From positions 1 to 39,923 of the forward strand of contig CALEWY010000036.1 of NCBI GenBank assembly GCA_937925335.1: a stretch of DNA of 39,923 bases, in the 5' to 3' direction. This document shows, piece by piece, positions 7,571-15,560 of this stretch. The stretch comes from an uncultured Acidimicrobiales bacterium (GTDB lineage Bacteria > Actinomycetota > Acidimicrobiia > Acidimicrobiales > SZUA-35). Position 1 is the first letter of the stretch. Every line of letters starts with the position of its first letter. The notes below the pieces were generated by a model. The model saw only the letters and a program-made list of their open reading frames with translations. It was not told the DNA's origin and ran no database searches. A program made the translations under genes and the position numbers.

Positions 7571-8239
7571 GTGAATTTCGTGCGAGTGCTCCTGATCGAA
7601 GACGACCCCGAAGTCAGCCGAGTTGTTGTGCGCGGGCTCGAGGCCGAAGGCATGAGCGTCGACGCCGCCGCTGATGGAGCCGATGGGCTTTGGCATGCTT
7701 CGGAAGGCAACTTCGATGTGGTCGTGCTCGACCTGCTTCTCCCTGGGATGAGCGGTTACCGAGTTTGTGAGTCGCTTCGAGCGAGTGATGACACGACGCC
7801 CGTGGTCGTGCTCACGGCAAAGAGCGGTGAGCTCGATCAGATCGATCTTCTCGACCTCGGAGCGGACGACTTCTTGACCAAGCCAGTGTCGATCAAAGTG
7901 CTCGCGGCACGATTGCGAGCAGCGGTTCGTCGTTCGGCGGGATCGTCCACGAACGAGCTCGAGCATGGCTCGCTGCGGTTCGACCTGACGGGTCATCGAT
8001 GCTGGCTCGATGGCGACGAGATTGGGCTGACCAAGAAGGAGGCCGAGGTGCTCCACGTTCTAGTCAGCGCCGGCGGGGGAGCGGTGAGCCGCGGTGAGAT
8101 CGTGAAAGCCGCGTGGGGTCTCGAGTTCGAGGGTGATCCCGGTTCGGTCGACGTCTACATCAACCGACTCCGCAAGAAGCTTGGTTCGGACACGATCATC
8201 AACACGCGAGGTGTCGGCTTCCACCTCGCTTCGAGCTAA
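7571..8239 (+). CDS. OmpR/PhoB-type response regulator
   Basis: A 222-residue DNA-binding response regulator from the GTG at 7571, the first start that leaves a normal receiver domain (VNFVRVLLIEDDPEV). The receiver has the acidic pair in IEDD, phospho-acceptor Asp54 in VVLDLLLPGMSG, the Thr of VVLTAKSG and the Lys of LTKPV. The C-terminal winged helix (EIGLTKKEAEVLHVLV to SVDVYINRLRKKLGSD and NTRGVGFHL) is of OmpR type. An alternative GTG lies three codons downstream. The kinase gene follows after three bases. Targets are unknown; the divergent exported protein at 6863-7420 is the obvious candidate. Confidence 0.93.
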   Translation: MNFVRVLLIEDDPEVSRVVVRGLEAEGMSVDAAADGADGLWHASEGNFDVVVLDLLLPGMSGYRVCESLRASDDTTPVVVLTAKSGELDQIDLLDLGADDFLTKPVSIKVLAARLRAAVRRSAGSSTNELEHGSLRFDLTGHRCWLDGDEIGLTKKEAEVLHVLVSAGGGAVSRGEIVKAAWGLEFEGDPGSVDVYINRLRKKLGSDTIINTRGVGFHLASS

Positions 8240-8242
8240 GCC

Positions 8243-9463
8243 GTGAACGACCAGATCGGTCTGAGGTGGAAGATCGCCGGAGCGGCAGCGATCGCCACCG
8301 TGACGTTGTTGAGTTTGGCGGGTGCTCTCGGATACCAAACGATGATCAACGCAGCTCGCCAATCCCAGGTCGACTTCCTGAACGCTCGGCTCGACGAAGT
8401 TGAAGTCCAGATCGAGTCCGACGATCTCAATCTTGTGGCGAACCGCCAGGTCAACAGCGTCGTCTTGGTGGTTCGGTCTGGAGAGTTTGTTCCCGAGGCG
8501 CCGGCGGGCGCCGTGCAAGTCGTGAGGCCGCAGGCCGGTGACGAGATCATCGCGTTGGTGGCGCTGGTCGACACAAGCCGAATCAACGAGACATTCGCAA
8601 CGATTCGCCTTGCTCTTTGGGCCGCGGTGTTCGTCGTGGGATTGTTGGTCGGGGCGACGGCGTGGATGGTGGTCGACCGATCGCTGGCGCCCGTTCGCCG
8701 ACTGACCCGAGAAGCTGAGGAGAACTTGGATTCTCCTTCTCTCGATCCAGTCTCTGCGGAGGATGGCGGCGAGATCGCCGACCTGGCGCGGACCGTGAAC
8801 TCGATGCTTGGCCGCCTGCGCTCGGCAGACCAAGATCGTCGGCGGTTTGTCTCCGATGCCTCGCACGAGTTGCGAACGCCGCTCATGGTGTTGGGTGCCG
8901 AGGCTGAATTTGCGGTGGATCATCCGGTGGCATCGGAAGAGCTCGCGCAGAGTGTGCTCACACAGACCGAACGACTGACCGAGCTGGTCGATGGTCTGCT
9001 GGCGCTTGCAGCGCTCGACGAACACGAAGCCGACCTGCTCGACACCTCCACACTCGAGCATGTGTTGGATCGATCGGACTCGCGATCGGCGCTTCGGGAG
9101 CTTCCCGCCGACCTCGAGCAGCTTTGGATTCCTGACGTATCGAGGTCGCTTGGCAATCTTGTGGTGAACGCTCAGCGCCATAGCAAGAGTTCCGTCGACG
9201 TGTCGGTCGAAGTGGTTGATGACGTCATCCACATCAACGTGGACGACGACGGTCCCGGTGTGCCCCTCCACGAACGCGAGCAGATCTTCGGCCGCTTCTA
9301 CCGACCTGACTCGGACCGCAATCGAAGCCAGGGGGGAGCGGGGCTCGGGCTCGCGATCGCCAAAGCAGAGGTTCTTCGCGCCGGCGGTTCCCTGGTGGTG
9401 GGTGAGAGCGCACATCTGGGTGGTGCACGGTTCACACTCTCGGTTCCGGTTCGAACGGGATAG
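8243..9463 (+). CDS. Membrane sensor histidine kinase
   Basis: A 406-residue kinase starting at a GTG three bases after the regulator's stop. It has a membrane segment at residues ~10-30, a short extracytoplasmic loop of about 80 residues and a second membrane segment (AALFVVGLLVGA-like, ~116-138). A HAMP-type linker follows, then the H-box FVSDASHELRTPLMVLGAE with His208. The N-box is LGNLVVNAQRHSKSSVDV, then DDDGPGVP, the F-box region GRFYRPDSDR and the G-box GGAGLGLAIAKAEV. All catalytic elements are intact. The small sensor loop has no recognisable domain, so the signal is unknown. It is the partner of the response regulator by adjacency. Confidence 0.94.
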   Translation: MNDQIGLRWKIAGAAAIATVTLLSLAGALGYQTMINAARQSQVDFLNARLDEVEVQIESDDLNLVANRQVNSVVLVVRSGEFVPEAPAGAVQVVRPQAGDEIIALVALVDTSRINETFATIRLALWAAVFVVGLLVGATAWMVVDRSLAPVRRLTREAEENLDSPSLDPVSAEDGGEIADLARTVNSMLGRLRSADQDRRRFVSDASHELRTPLMVLGAEAEFAVDHPVASEELAQSVLTQTERLTELVDGLLALAALDEHEADLLDTSTLEHVLDRSDSRSALRELPADLEQLWIPDVSRSLGNLVVNAQRHSKSSVDVSVEVVDDVIHINVDDDGPGVPLHEREQIFGRFYRPDSDRNRSQGGAGLGLAIAKAEVLRAGGSLVVGESAHLGGARFTLSVPVRTG

Positions 9464-9551
9464 CGGCAGCTGTCAACTTGGAGACATGGGCAGCGTCGCG
9501 CCAGTCATGTCGTTTCGAGTGATGTCGCTCGACGGATGTAAGAGTGACGGC

Positions 9552-10439
9552 ATGAAGGTACGAATTGGTGTGGCCGCAGGCGCCGGCGTTGCGAGCGACC
9601 CGATCGAGTTTCTCGGACTGGTCGATGCCCTCGACGACCTGGGCTACGACTCGCTCTGGGTGCCAGATGTCGTGTCGACGCCGACTCTTGACCCGATCGT
9701 GGCGCTGTCCGTCGCCGCAGGCCGCCGATCTCGACTCAAGCTCGGGACACATCTCGTGGTGCCGGGGCGAGACCCGGTCTTTTTGGCCAAACAACTCGCA
9801 ACCTTGGACCAGCTCTGTGACGGCCGTTTGCTCTTGTTGGCAGTGATCGGTTTGAAGCGACCCGAAGAGCTGGCGGCCCAAGGCGTGAAGGCCGGGGACC
9901 GCACGAAGATGCTCGAAGAATCGCTGCACATCATGCGGCGGCTCTGGGCAGGGGAGTCCGTCTCCTTCGATGGCGACCACTATCACTACGAGAACGTGTC
10001 GCTCGCCGTGCGTCCAAAGCAGGACCCGCTCGAAGTCTGGCTCGGCGGCCAGGTTCCAGCGGCGCTGCGCCGATGTGCTCGCATCGGAGAAGGATGGATG
10101 CCAGGTCTGTGCACGCCGAACGAGGCGCACGAGAGTCGAGTAGCCATCGAAGCTGAAGCCGAGGCGGTCGGCACACATATCGATGGCGAACACTTCGGCG
10201 TCAACATCAGCTGGGTCGATGGATCGATCCCCGACGAGGTGCGAGAGACGGTGAGCTCGAGGCGCCCAGGCCTCGATGCTGACGACGTCATCGCGGTGGG
10301 TGAGGCAGGCCTACGCGAGCGGATCGACGCGTTCCTCGACGTTGGGTTCTCCAAGTTCGTGATTCGCCCCGCAACCACGCCGGAGTCTTGGCCGAGCGCC
10401 GTCGAGTCGGTCGCTGGTGTGTTGGAACTTCAAACCTGA
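9552..10439 (+). CDS. LLM-class (F420-type) flavin-dependent oxidoreductase
   Basis: A 295-residue TIM-barrel protein of the luciferase-like monooxygenase family, most like the actinobacterial F420-dependent oxidoreductases. Supporting segments are LVDALDDLGYDSLWVPDV, KLGTHLVVPGRDPVFLAKQLATLDQL, then RTKMLEESLHIMRRLWAGE and LAVRPKQDPLEVWLGG. The start is the ATG at 9552. The frame runs further upstream, but that part overlaps the kinase gene in a different frame and is not coding. Electron carrier (F420H2 or FMN) and substrate cannot be read from sequence. It is probably a separate transcript, 88 bases after the kinase. Confidence 0.88.
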   Translation: MKVRIGVAAGAGVASDPIEFLGLVDALDDLGYDSLWVPDVVSTPTLDPIVALSVAAGRRSRLKLGTHLVVPGRDPVFLAKQLATLDQLCDGRLLLLAVIGLKRPEELAAQGVKAGDRTKMLEESLHIMRRLWAGESVSFDGDHYHYENVSLAVRPKQDPLEVWLGGQVPAALRRCARIGEGWMPGLCTPNEAHESRVAIEAEAEAVGTHIDGEHFGVNISWVDGSIPDEVRETVSSRRPGLDADDVIAVGEAGLRERIDAFLDVGFSKFVIRPATTPESWPSAVESVAGVLELQT

Positions 10440-10490
10440 TCAGCAGCACCGACGCTCTGGGCGGGCCTCGATGGCGTCTGCGCAGTTGCG

Positions 10491-11258
10491 CTACTCGTTG
10501 GCGAGCGAAGCCTGAAGTTCAGCGAGGCGGCCGATCGCGTAGGTCGGTTCTGAAACCCATCCGTTGGCGGTCTCCCATGCGTGCGAGAGTCGTTCGGCTT
10601 GAGCGTGCGCTTGGGGCGGTAGCACCGGGACCCCAAGATTTGAGAGGTCGTGCCAGGTCACGTCGACCCGGCTCTCGTCCCAATCGAGAAGCCCGACCCG
10701 TCCGTCGTCCGTGATCCGAATGTTCGGACCCCAAGGATCGCCGTGCACGACGGCGGTCTCGGCCATTCGGAACGAGCGGAAGACGGGCACGAGCACGTCA
10801 ACGACCTCGGCAGGAATGGCATCGAGGTCTGCATCGACGCTTCGGCGGGCGAGGGGTAGCTGATGCACGATGCAACACTCGGGCCGCTGGCCGTAGAGCG
10901 CCGTGAGGCGGTGGAGGCGTTGCAGCTCGTCGGCGACGGCTCGCCAGTCATCATCCGACTCAGGTGGGCGGCCGTCGATCCACTGCTGCACCACGATTCC
11001 ATCGGCCGACGACGCTCCGCTATCGGTGGGGACGACAGCAGGAACCAGAACGTCATGGCCACTCAGGTACGCGAGCAGTTCGAGCTCCCAGCTGAGTGAC
11101 TCAGCACTGCGCCGGCTTCGCCGAACGGCGACGTGTTTGCCGTTGAGCGAACCGAGCCAAACCTCGTTGCGATGTCCGCCTTCGACAGCTCGCACGAGCT
11201 CAAGGTCAGACCAAGCGGCGACGTCATTGCTCGTGAGGCCTGGTGTTTGGTCGTTCAC
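10491..11258 (-). CDS. Aminoglycoside phosphotransferase-fold kinase
   Basis: A 255-residue protein of the APH/choline-kinase fold. The catalytic loop is VVHGDPWGPNIRI (HGD...N), and the metal-binding DWD lies in GLLDWDESRVD. A conserved Arg-rich strand (HVAVRRSRRS) takes the place of the usual Lys region. It starts at a GTG at 11258. Such genes in actinobacteria are common and usually phosphorylate small metabolites, so antibiotic resistance should not be assumed. It is convergent with the oxidoreductase gene and divergent from the lipoprotein gene, with a CRP-type site in the shared upstream region. Confidence 0.85.
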   Translation of the reverse strand: MNDQTPGLTSNDVAAWSDLELVRAVEGGHRNEVWLGSLNGKHVAVRRSRRSAESLSWELELLAYLSGHDVLVPAVVPTDSGASSADGIVVQQWIDGRPPESDDDWRAVADELQRLHRLTALYGQRPECCIVHQLPLARRSVDADLDAIPAEVVDVLVPVFRSFRMAETAVVHGDPWGPNIRITDDGRVGLLDWDESRVDVTWHDLSNLGVPVLPPQAHAQAERLSHAWETANGWVSEPTYAIGRLAELQASLANE

Positions 11259-11311
11259 GCTTCAACGGTACTCGTGGTGGTTCGAGAGCTCATTCGAGAA
11301 ATGTTTGGCTT

Positions 11312-11327
11312 TGTGATGCACCTCACA
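11312..11327. promoter_or_regulatory. CRP/FNR-type operator (TGTGA-N6-TCACA)
   Basis: TGTGATGCACCTCACA is an exact match to the CRP-family consensus TGTGA-N6-TCACA, also recognised by actinobacterial GlxR/Crp proteins. It lies 82 bases upstream of the lipoprotein ATG (11410) and 53 bases upstream of the divergent APH-type gene start (11258). A second short palindrome, GTGATCAC at 11357-11364, lies 29 bases nearer the lipoprotein gene. Control by a cAMP- or redox-responsive CRP homologue is inferred. Confidence 0.6.
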
Positions 11328-11409
11328 GAGGTGCGGGCGGTCTCACGTCAGTGTGGTGATCACAACAAAGCGACAAACACGGAGTCGCCCCTGACCAAAG
11401 GAATCAACG

Positions 11410-12522
11410 ATGCTCACCAACCGCAATGCAAGCAAACAACGCACGACCGTCATCGGGTTGGCCGCAGCCTTCCTTCTTCTCCTGAGCGCCTGTGGTGCAT
11501 CCGGAGGTGCCGAGTCCCTCGGTAGCGAGTCCAACAACGCCGCCACCGCGACCACCGATCAGAAAGCCGACGTCAACTCCGATGGTGTCTTGGAAGACGA
11601 TCACGAAGGAGATGCGCCAGCAATCGAAGAGCAGCCAGCTGCCGGTGAGCAAGAAGAAGAAGAAGTAGTGAGTGACGGAGATGTTCCCTCTGAAGGGGAT
11701 GCGGAATGGGGAGCGGACAACAACTGCAGCATTGGACAGTTCGATAATGTCCACGCCGAGTACGTCGTCGGCAACATCCCTGACAATGACCCCGACGGCG
11801 GTCTCGTCGTTCGCCTCCTGCCCGGTGCGGACGGACCACGGTCCAAGGTCTTGCCGGCCGGCACTGACGTGATGGTCGATCCTGACCTCAATGGTAACAT
11901 TTGCATCGTGATTGGATCGTCGGTCTGGTGGCATCTTGCCCCGAGCCCAGAGCTCGCTGTTGGTGGATGGGTGAACTCGGCCTACGTCTACGACATCTCA
12001 GGTGAGACCGATGAGGGAATCGGCGACGAGGAGAACACGGGCGAAGACGACTTCGATGTCGAACTTGCTCAGATCGAGTGCATCTACAACGACTCCGCTC
12101 AGGCGTGTGATCTCTTGACCCTCTTCGTCGCTGGCGTCGATGACAACTACGGCCTCGGCAATTCGTATTCCATGGCACCGAGCGAGTTCCTTGCCTCGGA
12201 TTGTCTGGTCGACTTCGACCAGATTGCGTGCGCTGAACTCCGCTTCCGGGGTCCGGGTGGAGACATTGGATCGATCGCCAACTCCTTCGTGGCGGCCTAC
12301 CAATCTGGCGATGTCGCTGGCCAGCAGGGCCTGTCTGGCCCCCGACAAACCGTCATCAACTCAAGTGGAGCGATCGAAAACACCGACCCCGGCGTGGACG
12401 TCGGTGTGAGCTCACTCAACGCCGACGGCAACGAGTTCAGCTGGACGGTCGCTCCGACAATCGTCGGTCGTTGCATCGTGGAGAGTGGTCTCGTGCACGG
12501 TTGCGCCGTGTCCGGCGACTAA
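11410..12522 (+). CDS. Acidic secreted lipoprotein, SH3-like segment
   Basis: A 370-residue lipoprotein. The signal peptide ends in the lipobox LLSAC with Cys28 as the lipidation site. Residues ~30-95 are a low-complexity acidic linker rich in Glu, Asp, Ala and Ser, including a run of four Glu. A central segment (VVRLLPGADGPRSKVLPAGTDV to GGWVNSAYVYDI) resembles a bacterial SH3-type fold. A second acidic linker follows, then a C-terminal domain with several Cys residues probably in disulfides (ECIYNDSAQACDLL, SDCLVDFDQIACAEL, GRCIVESGLVHGCAV). AAAGGA precedes the ATG. The function is unknown; the design fits an envelope-bound sensor or binding protein. Confidence 0.78.
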   Translation: MLTNRNASKQRTTVIGLAAAFLLLLSACGASGGAESLGSESNNAATATTDQKADVNSDGVLEDDHEGDAPAIEEQPAAGEQEEEEVVSDGDVPSEGDAEWGADNNCSIGQFDNVHAEYVVGNIPDNDPDGGLVVRLLPGADGPRSKVLPAGTDVMVDPDLNGNICIVIGSSVWWHLAPSPELAVGGWVNSAYVYDISGETDEGIGDEENTGEDDFDVELAQIECIYNDSAQACDLLTLFVAGVDDNYGLGNSYSMAPSEFLASDCLVDFDQIACAELRFRGPGGDIGSIANSFVAAYQSGDVAGQQGLSGPRQTVINSSGAIENTDPGVDVGVSSLNADGNEFSWTVAPTIVGRCIVESGLVHGCAVSGD

Positions 12523-12565
12523 CCAAGCGGTGTGGCTTGTGAAGGTGGCAACGACTGATTGAGAG

Positions 12566-12602
12566 GAGAGGCTCGGGTTCGCCCGGGTCTCTCGTCGTTT
12601 TC
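12566..12602 (+). terminator. Rho-independent terminator after the lipoprotein gene
   Basis: A 12-bp stem (two G-T pairs) is capped by a TTCG tetraloop: GAGAGGCTCGGG and CCCGGGTCTCTC, followed by GTCGTTTT. It lies 43 bases past the lipoprotein stop. This is the best intrinsic terminator in the window. Confidence 0.85.
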
Positions 12603-12674
12603 GGCTGAACCGGACAGAACGCGCTCGGCACAACCGGTGAAGACAGTTCGAAACTGCTGAACTAACTTCGTCGG

Positions 12675-13484
12675 ATGGCCACGATCACCGTTCGCCGACC
12701 TGAGTTTGTCTGGCCGAGTGATCTTCCGGTGTTGCCGCTGCCGGAGGATCCGTCCCGCAGCTGCGAATTGGTGGCGCTGTCGTTCACCCTTCCGTACCTC
12801 GAGCCGTATCTGATTCGTACGATGCGGGTGGCGACGAAAGAGGTCGCTGACGAGAACCTTGCCGCCGAGATGAAGGCGTTCTCCGGCCAGGAGGCGCAGC
12901 ACTACAAGAACCATGCTCGAGTGAACGACATCGTTCGCTCGAAGCTGTCGCCGGCGGGTGCGGCGGAGATGCGATCGCTCGAAGACGCGCTCGACGCCGA
13001 CTACCGCCGATTCACCGACACGAAGTCGCTTGCGTTCAACCTGGCCTACGCGGAGGGCTTCGAAGCGATGACGTTCGCCCTCGCTCGCTCGGTGATGAGC
13101 GTTGCGGAGGCCGAGGGAGTGTTTCCAGAGTGGGGCGACCTCATCTCGTGGCACCTCGCCGAAGAGGTGGAGCACCGCACGGTCACCTTCGATGCGTATG
13201 AAGCGATCGTCGGTCGATACCCCCATCGTGTGGCTGTCGGGGCCTACGCGCAGGCTCACTTCCTTCGTCATCTCCTCAAGATGGCTCGCGCGCTGCAGCG
13301 CGACACGTTCGACGCAGGCGTCACAATGCCAACCGTGCTGAAGCAGGCCGTGGTGCGCAACTGGCGCAATGGCATCATCCCGGGAACGCTCAGGGTGCAT
13401 CTGCCCGGGTATGACCCGCGCAAGATTGTGATCCCGGATGACGTGGTGACGATTGCAGCGATGCAAGGCGTCGAGCTCGTCTGA
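12675..13484 (+). CDS. Predicted metal-dependent hydrolase, ferritin-like (PF10118-type)
   Basis: A 269-residue all-alpha protein of the 'predicted metal-dependent hydrolase' family, which is common in actinobacteria and proteobacteria. Metal-candidate motifs are EAQHYKNHARVN (Glu/His), the mid-chain AEGFEAMTF and LAEEVEHRTVTFDAYE. Length and order match the family. The start is the ATG at 12675. It is followed five bases after its stop by an epoxide-hydrolase-type gene, so the two are an operon. The true activity of this family is poorly known. A 326-codon frame on the opposite strand is a shadow. Confidence 0.82.
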   Translation: MATITVRRPEFVWPSDLPVLPLPEDPSRSCELVALSFTLPYLEPYLIRTMRVATKEVADENLAAEMKAFSGQEAQHYKNHARVNDIVRSKLSPAGAAEMRSLEDALDADYRRFTDTKSLAFNLAYAEGFEAMTFALARSVMSVAEAEGVFPEWGDLISWHLAEEVEHRTVTFDAYEAIVGRYPHRVAVGAYAQAHFLRHLLKMARALQRDTFDAGVTMPTVLKQAVVRNWRNGIIPGTLRVHLPGYDPRKIVIPDDVVTIAAMQGVELV

Positions 13485-13488
13485 GCCA

Positions 13489-14379
13489 GTGCATTTCACC
13501 GAAGCGATAACGCTTGAGGCTTCGGGCCTTCAGTTCTCGGCGCAGGTCGCTGGTCCGGCAAACGGTCCAGTCGTGTTGTTCATGCACGGCTTTCCTGATT
13601 CGCCGGCGACTTTTCGACATCAGGTGGGGCCGCTCGTCGAGGCTGGCTACCGCGTGATCATCCCGACGCTGCGTGGATACGAACCGTCGTCGCAACCGAC
13701 CGATGGCGACTACTCGCTGATCGCTCTCGCTGACGACGTGGTCGGCTGGCTCGACCATCTCGGCGTAGATCGAGCGCACCTGGTTGGTCATGACTGGGGC
13801 GCCGTGATCGCCTACGTCGTGGCGGCCCGCAATGCCGAACGGCTTCTTTCGCTGACGACGCTTGCGATTCCGCCCCTCGCTCGCATTCCCGCTTCGCTTC
13901 GCAACGTTCCGAGGCAACTCCTGCGATCGTGGTACATGACGTTCTTCCAGCTGCGAGGGCTTGCCGACAGCGCACTCAAGGCGAGTGACTGGGCCTTGAT
14001 GCGTCGGCTCTGGCGCGACTGGTCGCCCGGCTATGTGTTGAGCGACGACGAGTGGGTGCAGCTGCGAACTCAGTTCGAAGCGCCTGGGGTCGTCAAGGCC
14101 ACGTTGGCCTACTACCGGCAGAACGCGACGCCGCCGATTCTGCTCGGGCTGCGGTCAACGCCGGCGATGGCGGTCGTGCCGATGGACGTTCCTGCGTTGC
14201 TCATCCACGGCGCGGAAGATGGCTGCATGGACCGGCGGTTGTATGAACACACCGTGTCGCAGCGCGACTTCCCTCAGGGTGTTCGAGTTCTCGAAATCCA
14301 CGATGCAGGGCACTTTCTGCAGCTCGAACGCCCCGGTGATGTGAACGCCGCGCTCCTCGAACACTTCGCGACTCACTAG
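13489..14379 (+). CDS. Alpha/beta hydrolase, epoxide-hydrolase/dehalogenase type
   Basis: A 296-residue hydrolase from the GTG at 13489. The oxyanion motif is HGFPDSP, and the nucleophile elbow is GHDWGA with Asp102 rather than Ser, which is the mark of soluble epoxide hydrolases, haloalkane dehalogenases and fluoroacetate dehalogenases. The acid region is IHGAEDGCMD and the His is in HDAGHFLQLERPG. A cap domain with Tyr-rich segments (YYRQNATPP) favours epoxide hydrolase. The frame is open further upstream, but that would overlap the preceding gene; the GTG four bases past its stop is preferred. The substrate is not determinable. Confidence 0.85.
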   Translation: MHFTEAITLEASGLQFSAQVAGPANGPVVLFMHGFPDSPATFRHQVGPLVEAGYRVIIPTLRGYEPSSQPTDGDYSLIALADDVVGWLDHLGVDRAHLVGHDWGAVIAYVVAARNAERLLSLTTLAIPPLARIPASLRNVPRQLLRSWYMTFFQLRGLADSALKASDWALMRRLWRDWSPGYVLSDDEWVQLRTQFEAPGVVKATLAYYRQNATPPILLGLRSTPAMAVVPMDVPALLIHGAEDGCMDRRLYEHTVSQRDFPQGVRVLEIHDAGHFLQLERPGDVNAALLEHFATH

Positions 14380-14401
14380 CGATCCGTAGTTAACTCATCC
14401 C

Positions 14402-15460
14402 ATGCGTTGGGGGGAACGATGGCGGCACTTATTGTATTTGGCGTTGTTTGGCCTTGTCGGAGCATTCGTACTCAGCTTCTTTGCTGTGACGATGGCCGAG
14501 GGCTACGGACCTAGCGAGGTCGACGAAGGCAGGGTGGTCCACCGCATCGATGATGAGTACACCTCCTGCCCCGGCAATACGACGTCCAGCTGTCGGGAGC
14601 TGAAGCGATTCACGCTCGTCGGTGAACGGACCGACGGGTCGTCATGGTCCGTCAACGGTGACAGCCCCTACCGCCTCTTTGGCCGTGGGGACCGCGTGGA
14701 TGTTGAGACGTCAACGGTCACCGGCAGAGTCGTCGGGCTCAGCTCAGAAGAAGAGTCCTGGAAGGGCACGGGCGTCGGATGGACGGCGATCGCAGTGGCC
14801 TTTGTCGGGTTGGCCCTCATGACTGGGATCAGCATGGAGTACGGGCGCCGGAATAGCGACTCGGTGCCGCTAACCGGGCCGTTCTGGCGATCCGACTTCG
14901 CGATCGTGCCGCCGGCGATTCTGTTGGGGATTTTCGCCGTCTGGTATCCGATGTTCGGGCGGGCGCCAGACCTGTCAGGACTCGCAGCGCGAGACGAGTT
15001 GGGCACCTTCGTTTCGGACTCGCTCGACTTCGACATCCGAGCTGACGGGACTGGGCCCGCCGCTGACGACGATGGGCACGTCGTGCTCGGCCGATACGGA
15101 GGCGGCGAGCTTCTCCGGCTGGTCGTCGTGCCGCTCGCCGATTTGAGCCCAGATGTCGCGGGGCCTCTGCAAGGAGTCCCGAGTGGAACCGTTGCGGTTC
15201 CGCTCATTGGCCACGAGTCGTCGAGATCTACGGGCCCCGTGGAGTTCTTGCTCGTCGAATCGTCAACGCGGGCCGTCGAGGCGGAGGAAGTCGACTGTCC
15301 AGAATCGCTCGTCGAATACGGGACCGTCCTTGGCGAGGACCGAGATGTCGTTGGTGGGTTTGTGTGTTTCGATGCAGACGAAGTTGGCGCCACGACGGTG
15401 ATGAGCGTGCGGCTCGGAGATCTCATTCCTCAGGAATCCACGTTCCAGCTTGAACGCTGA
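14402..15460 (+). CDS. Membrane protein with three predicted helices
   Basis: A 352-residue protein. Hydrophobic segments lie at about residues 10-32, 125-145 and 166-184. Between the first two is a ~90-residue extracytoplasmic-type domain with two Cys (TSCPGNTTSSC) and a beta pattern resembling DUF3592 proteins. The C-terminal ~165 residues are soluble and acidic with two more Cys (EVDCPESL, GFVCFD). The start ATG has no visible Shine-Dalgarno and only 22 bases separate it from the preceding gene. The DUF3592 resemblance is by eye, and the function is unknown. Confidence 0.68.
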   Translation: MRWGERWRHLLYLALFGLVGAFVLSFFAVTMAEGYGPSEVDEGRVVHRIDDEYTSCPGNTTSSCRELKRFTLVGERTDGSSWSVNGDSPYRLFGRGDRVDVETSTVTGRVVGLSSEEESWKGTGVGWTAIAVAFVGLALMTGISMEYGRRNSDSVPLTGPFWRSDFAIVPPAILLGIFAVWYPMFGRAPDLSGLAARDELGTFVSDSLDFDIRADGTGPAADDDGHVVLGRYGGGELLRLVVVPLADLSPDVAGPLQGVPSGTVAVPLIGHESSRSTGPVEFLLVESSTRAVEAEEVDCPESLVEYGTVLGEDRDVVGGFVCFDADEVGATTVMSVRLGDLIPQESTFQLER

Positions 15461-15485
15461 CTCGGACGCGGCTGATCACACGCGA

Positions 15486-15517
15486 CAGTGGCGAACCCCG
15501 ATCGGAGTTCGCCACTG
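15486..15517. terminator. Perfect 11-bp hairpin between convergent genes
   Basis: CAGTGGCGAAC and GTTCGCCACTG are exact inverted repeats with a 10-base loop that is itself partly palindromic (CCGATCGG). It lies 25 bases past the membrane-protein stop and 43 bases before the end of the convergent thiolase gene. A T-rich stretch (GATTTCAGATTTC) follows on the plus strand. Probably a bidirectional terminator. Confidence 0.7.
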
Positions 15518-15560
15518 GATTTCAGATTTCTGTTGGCTCAGGGCACTTGCCCTGAAGGGA

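Noticed and set aside
8060..9415. 451-codon minus-strand frame opposite the histidine kinase
   Set aside because: The kinase carries every expected catalytic box; the opposite frame is a compositional shadow.
10491..11258. Aminoglycoside resistance gene
   Set aside because: The APH fold is present but is shared by many metabolic kinases; no resistance-type N-terminus, mobile element or neighbouring resistance gene supports this.
12519..13499. 326-codon minus-strand frame opposite the metal-dependent hydrolase
   Set aside because: No domain, biased to Arg and His, and fully inside a well-supported plus-strand gene.
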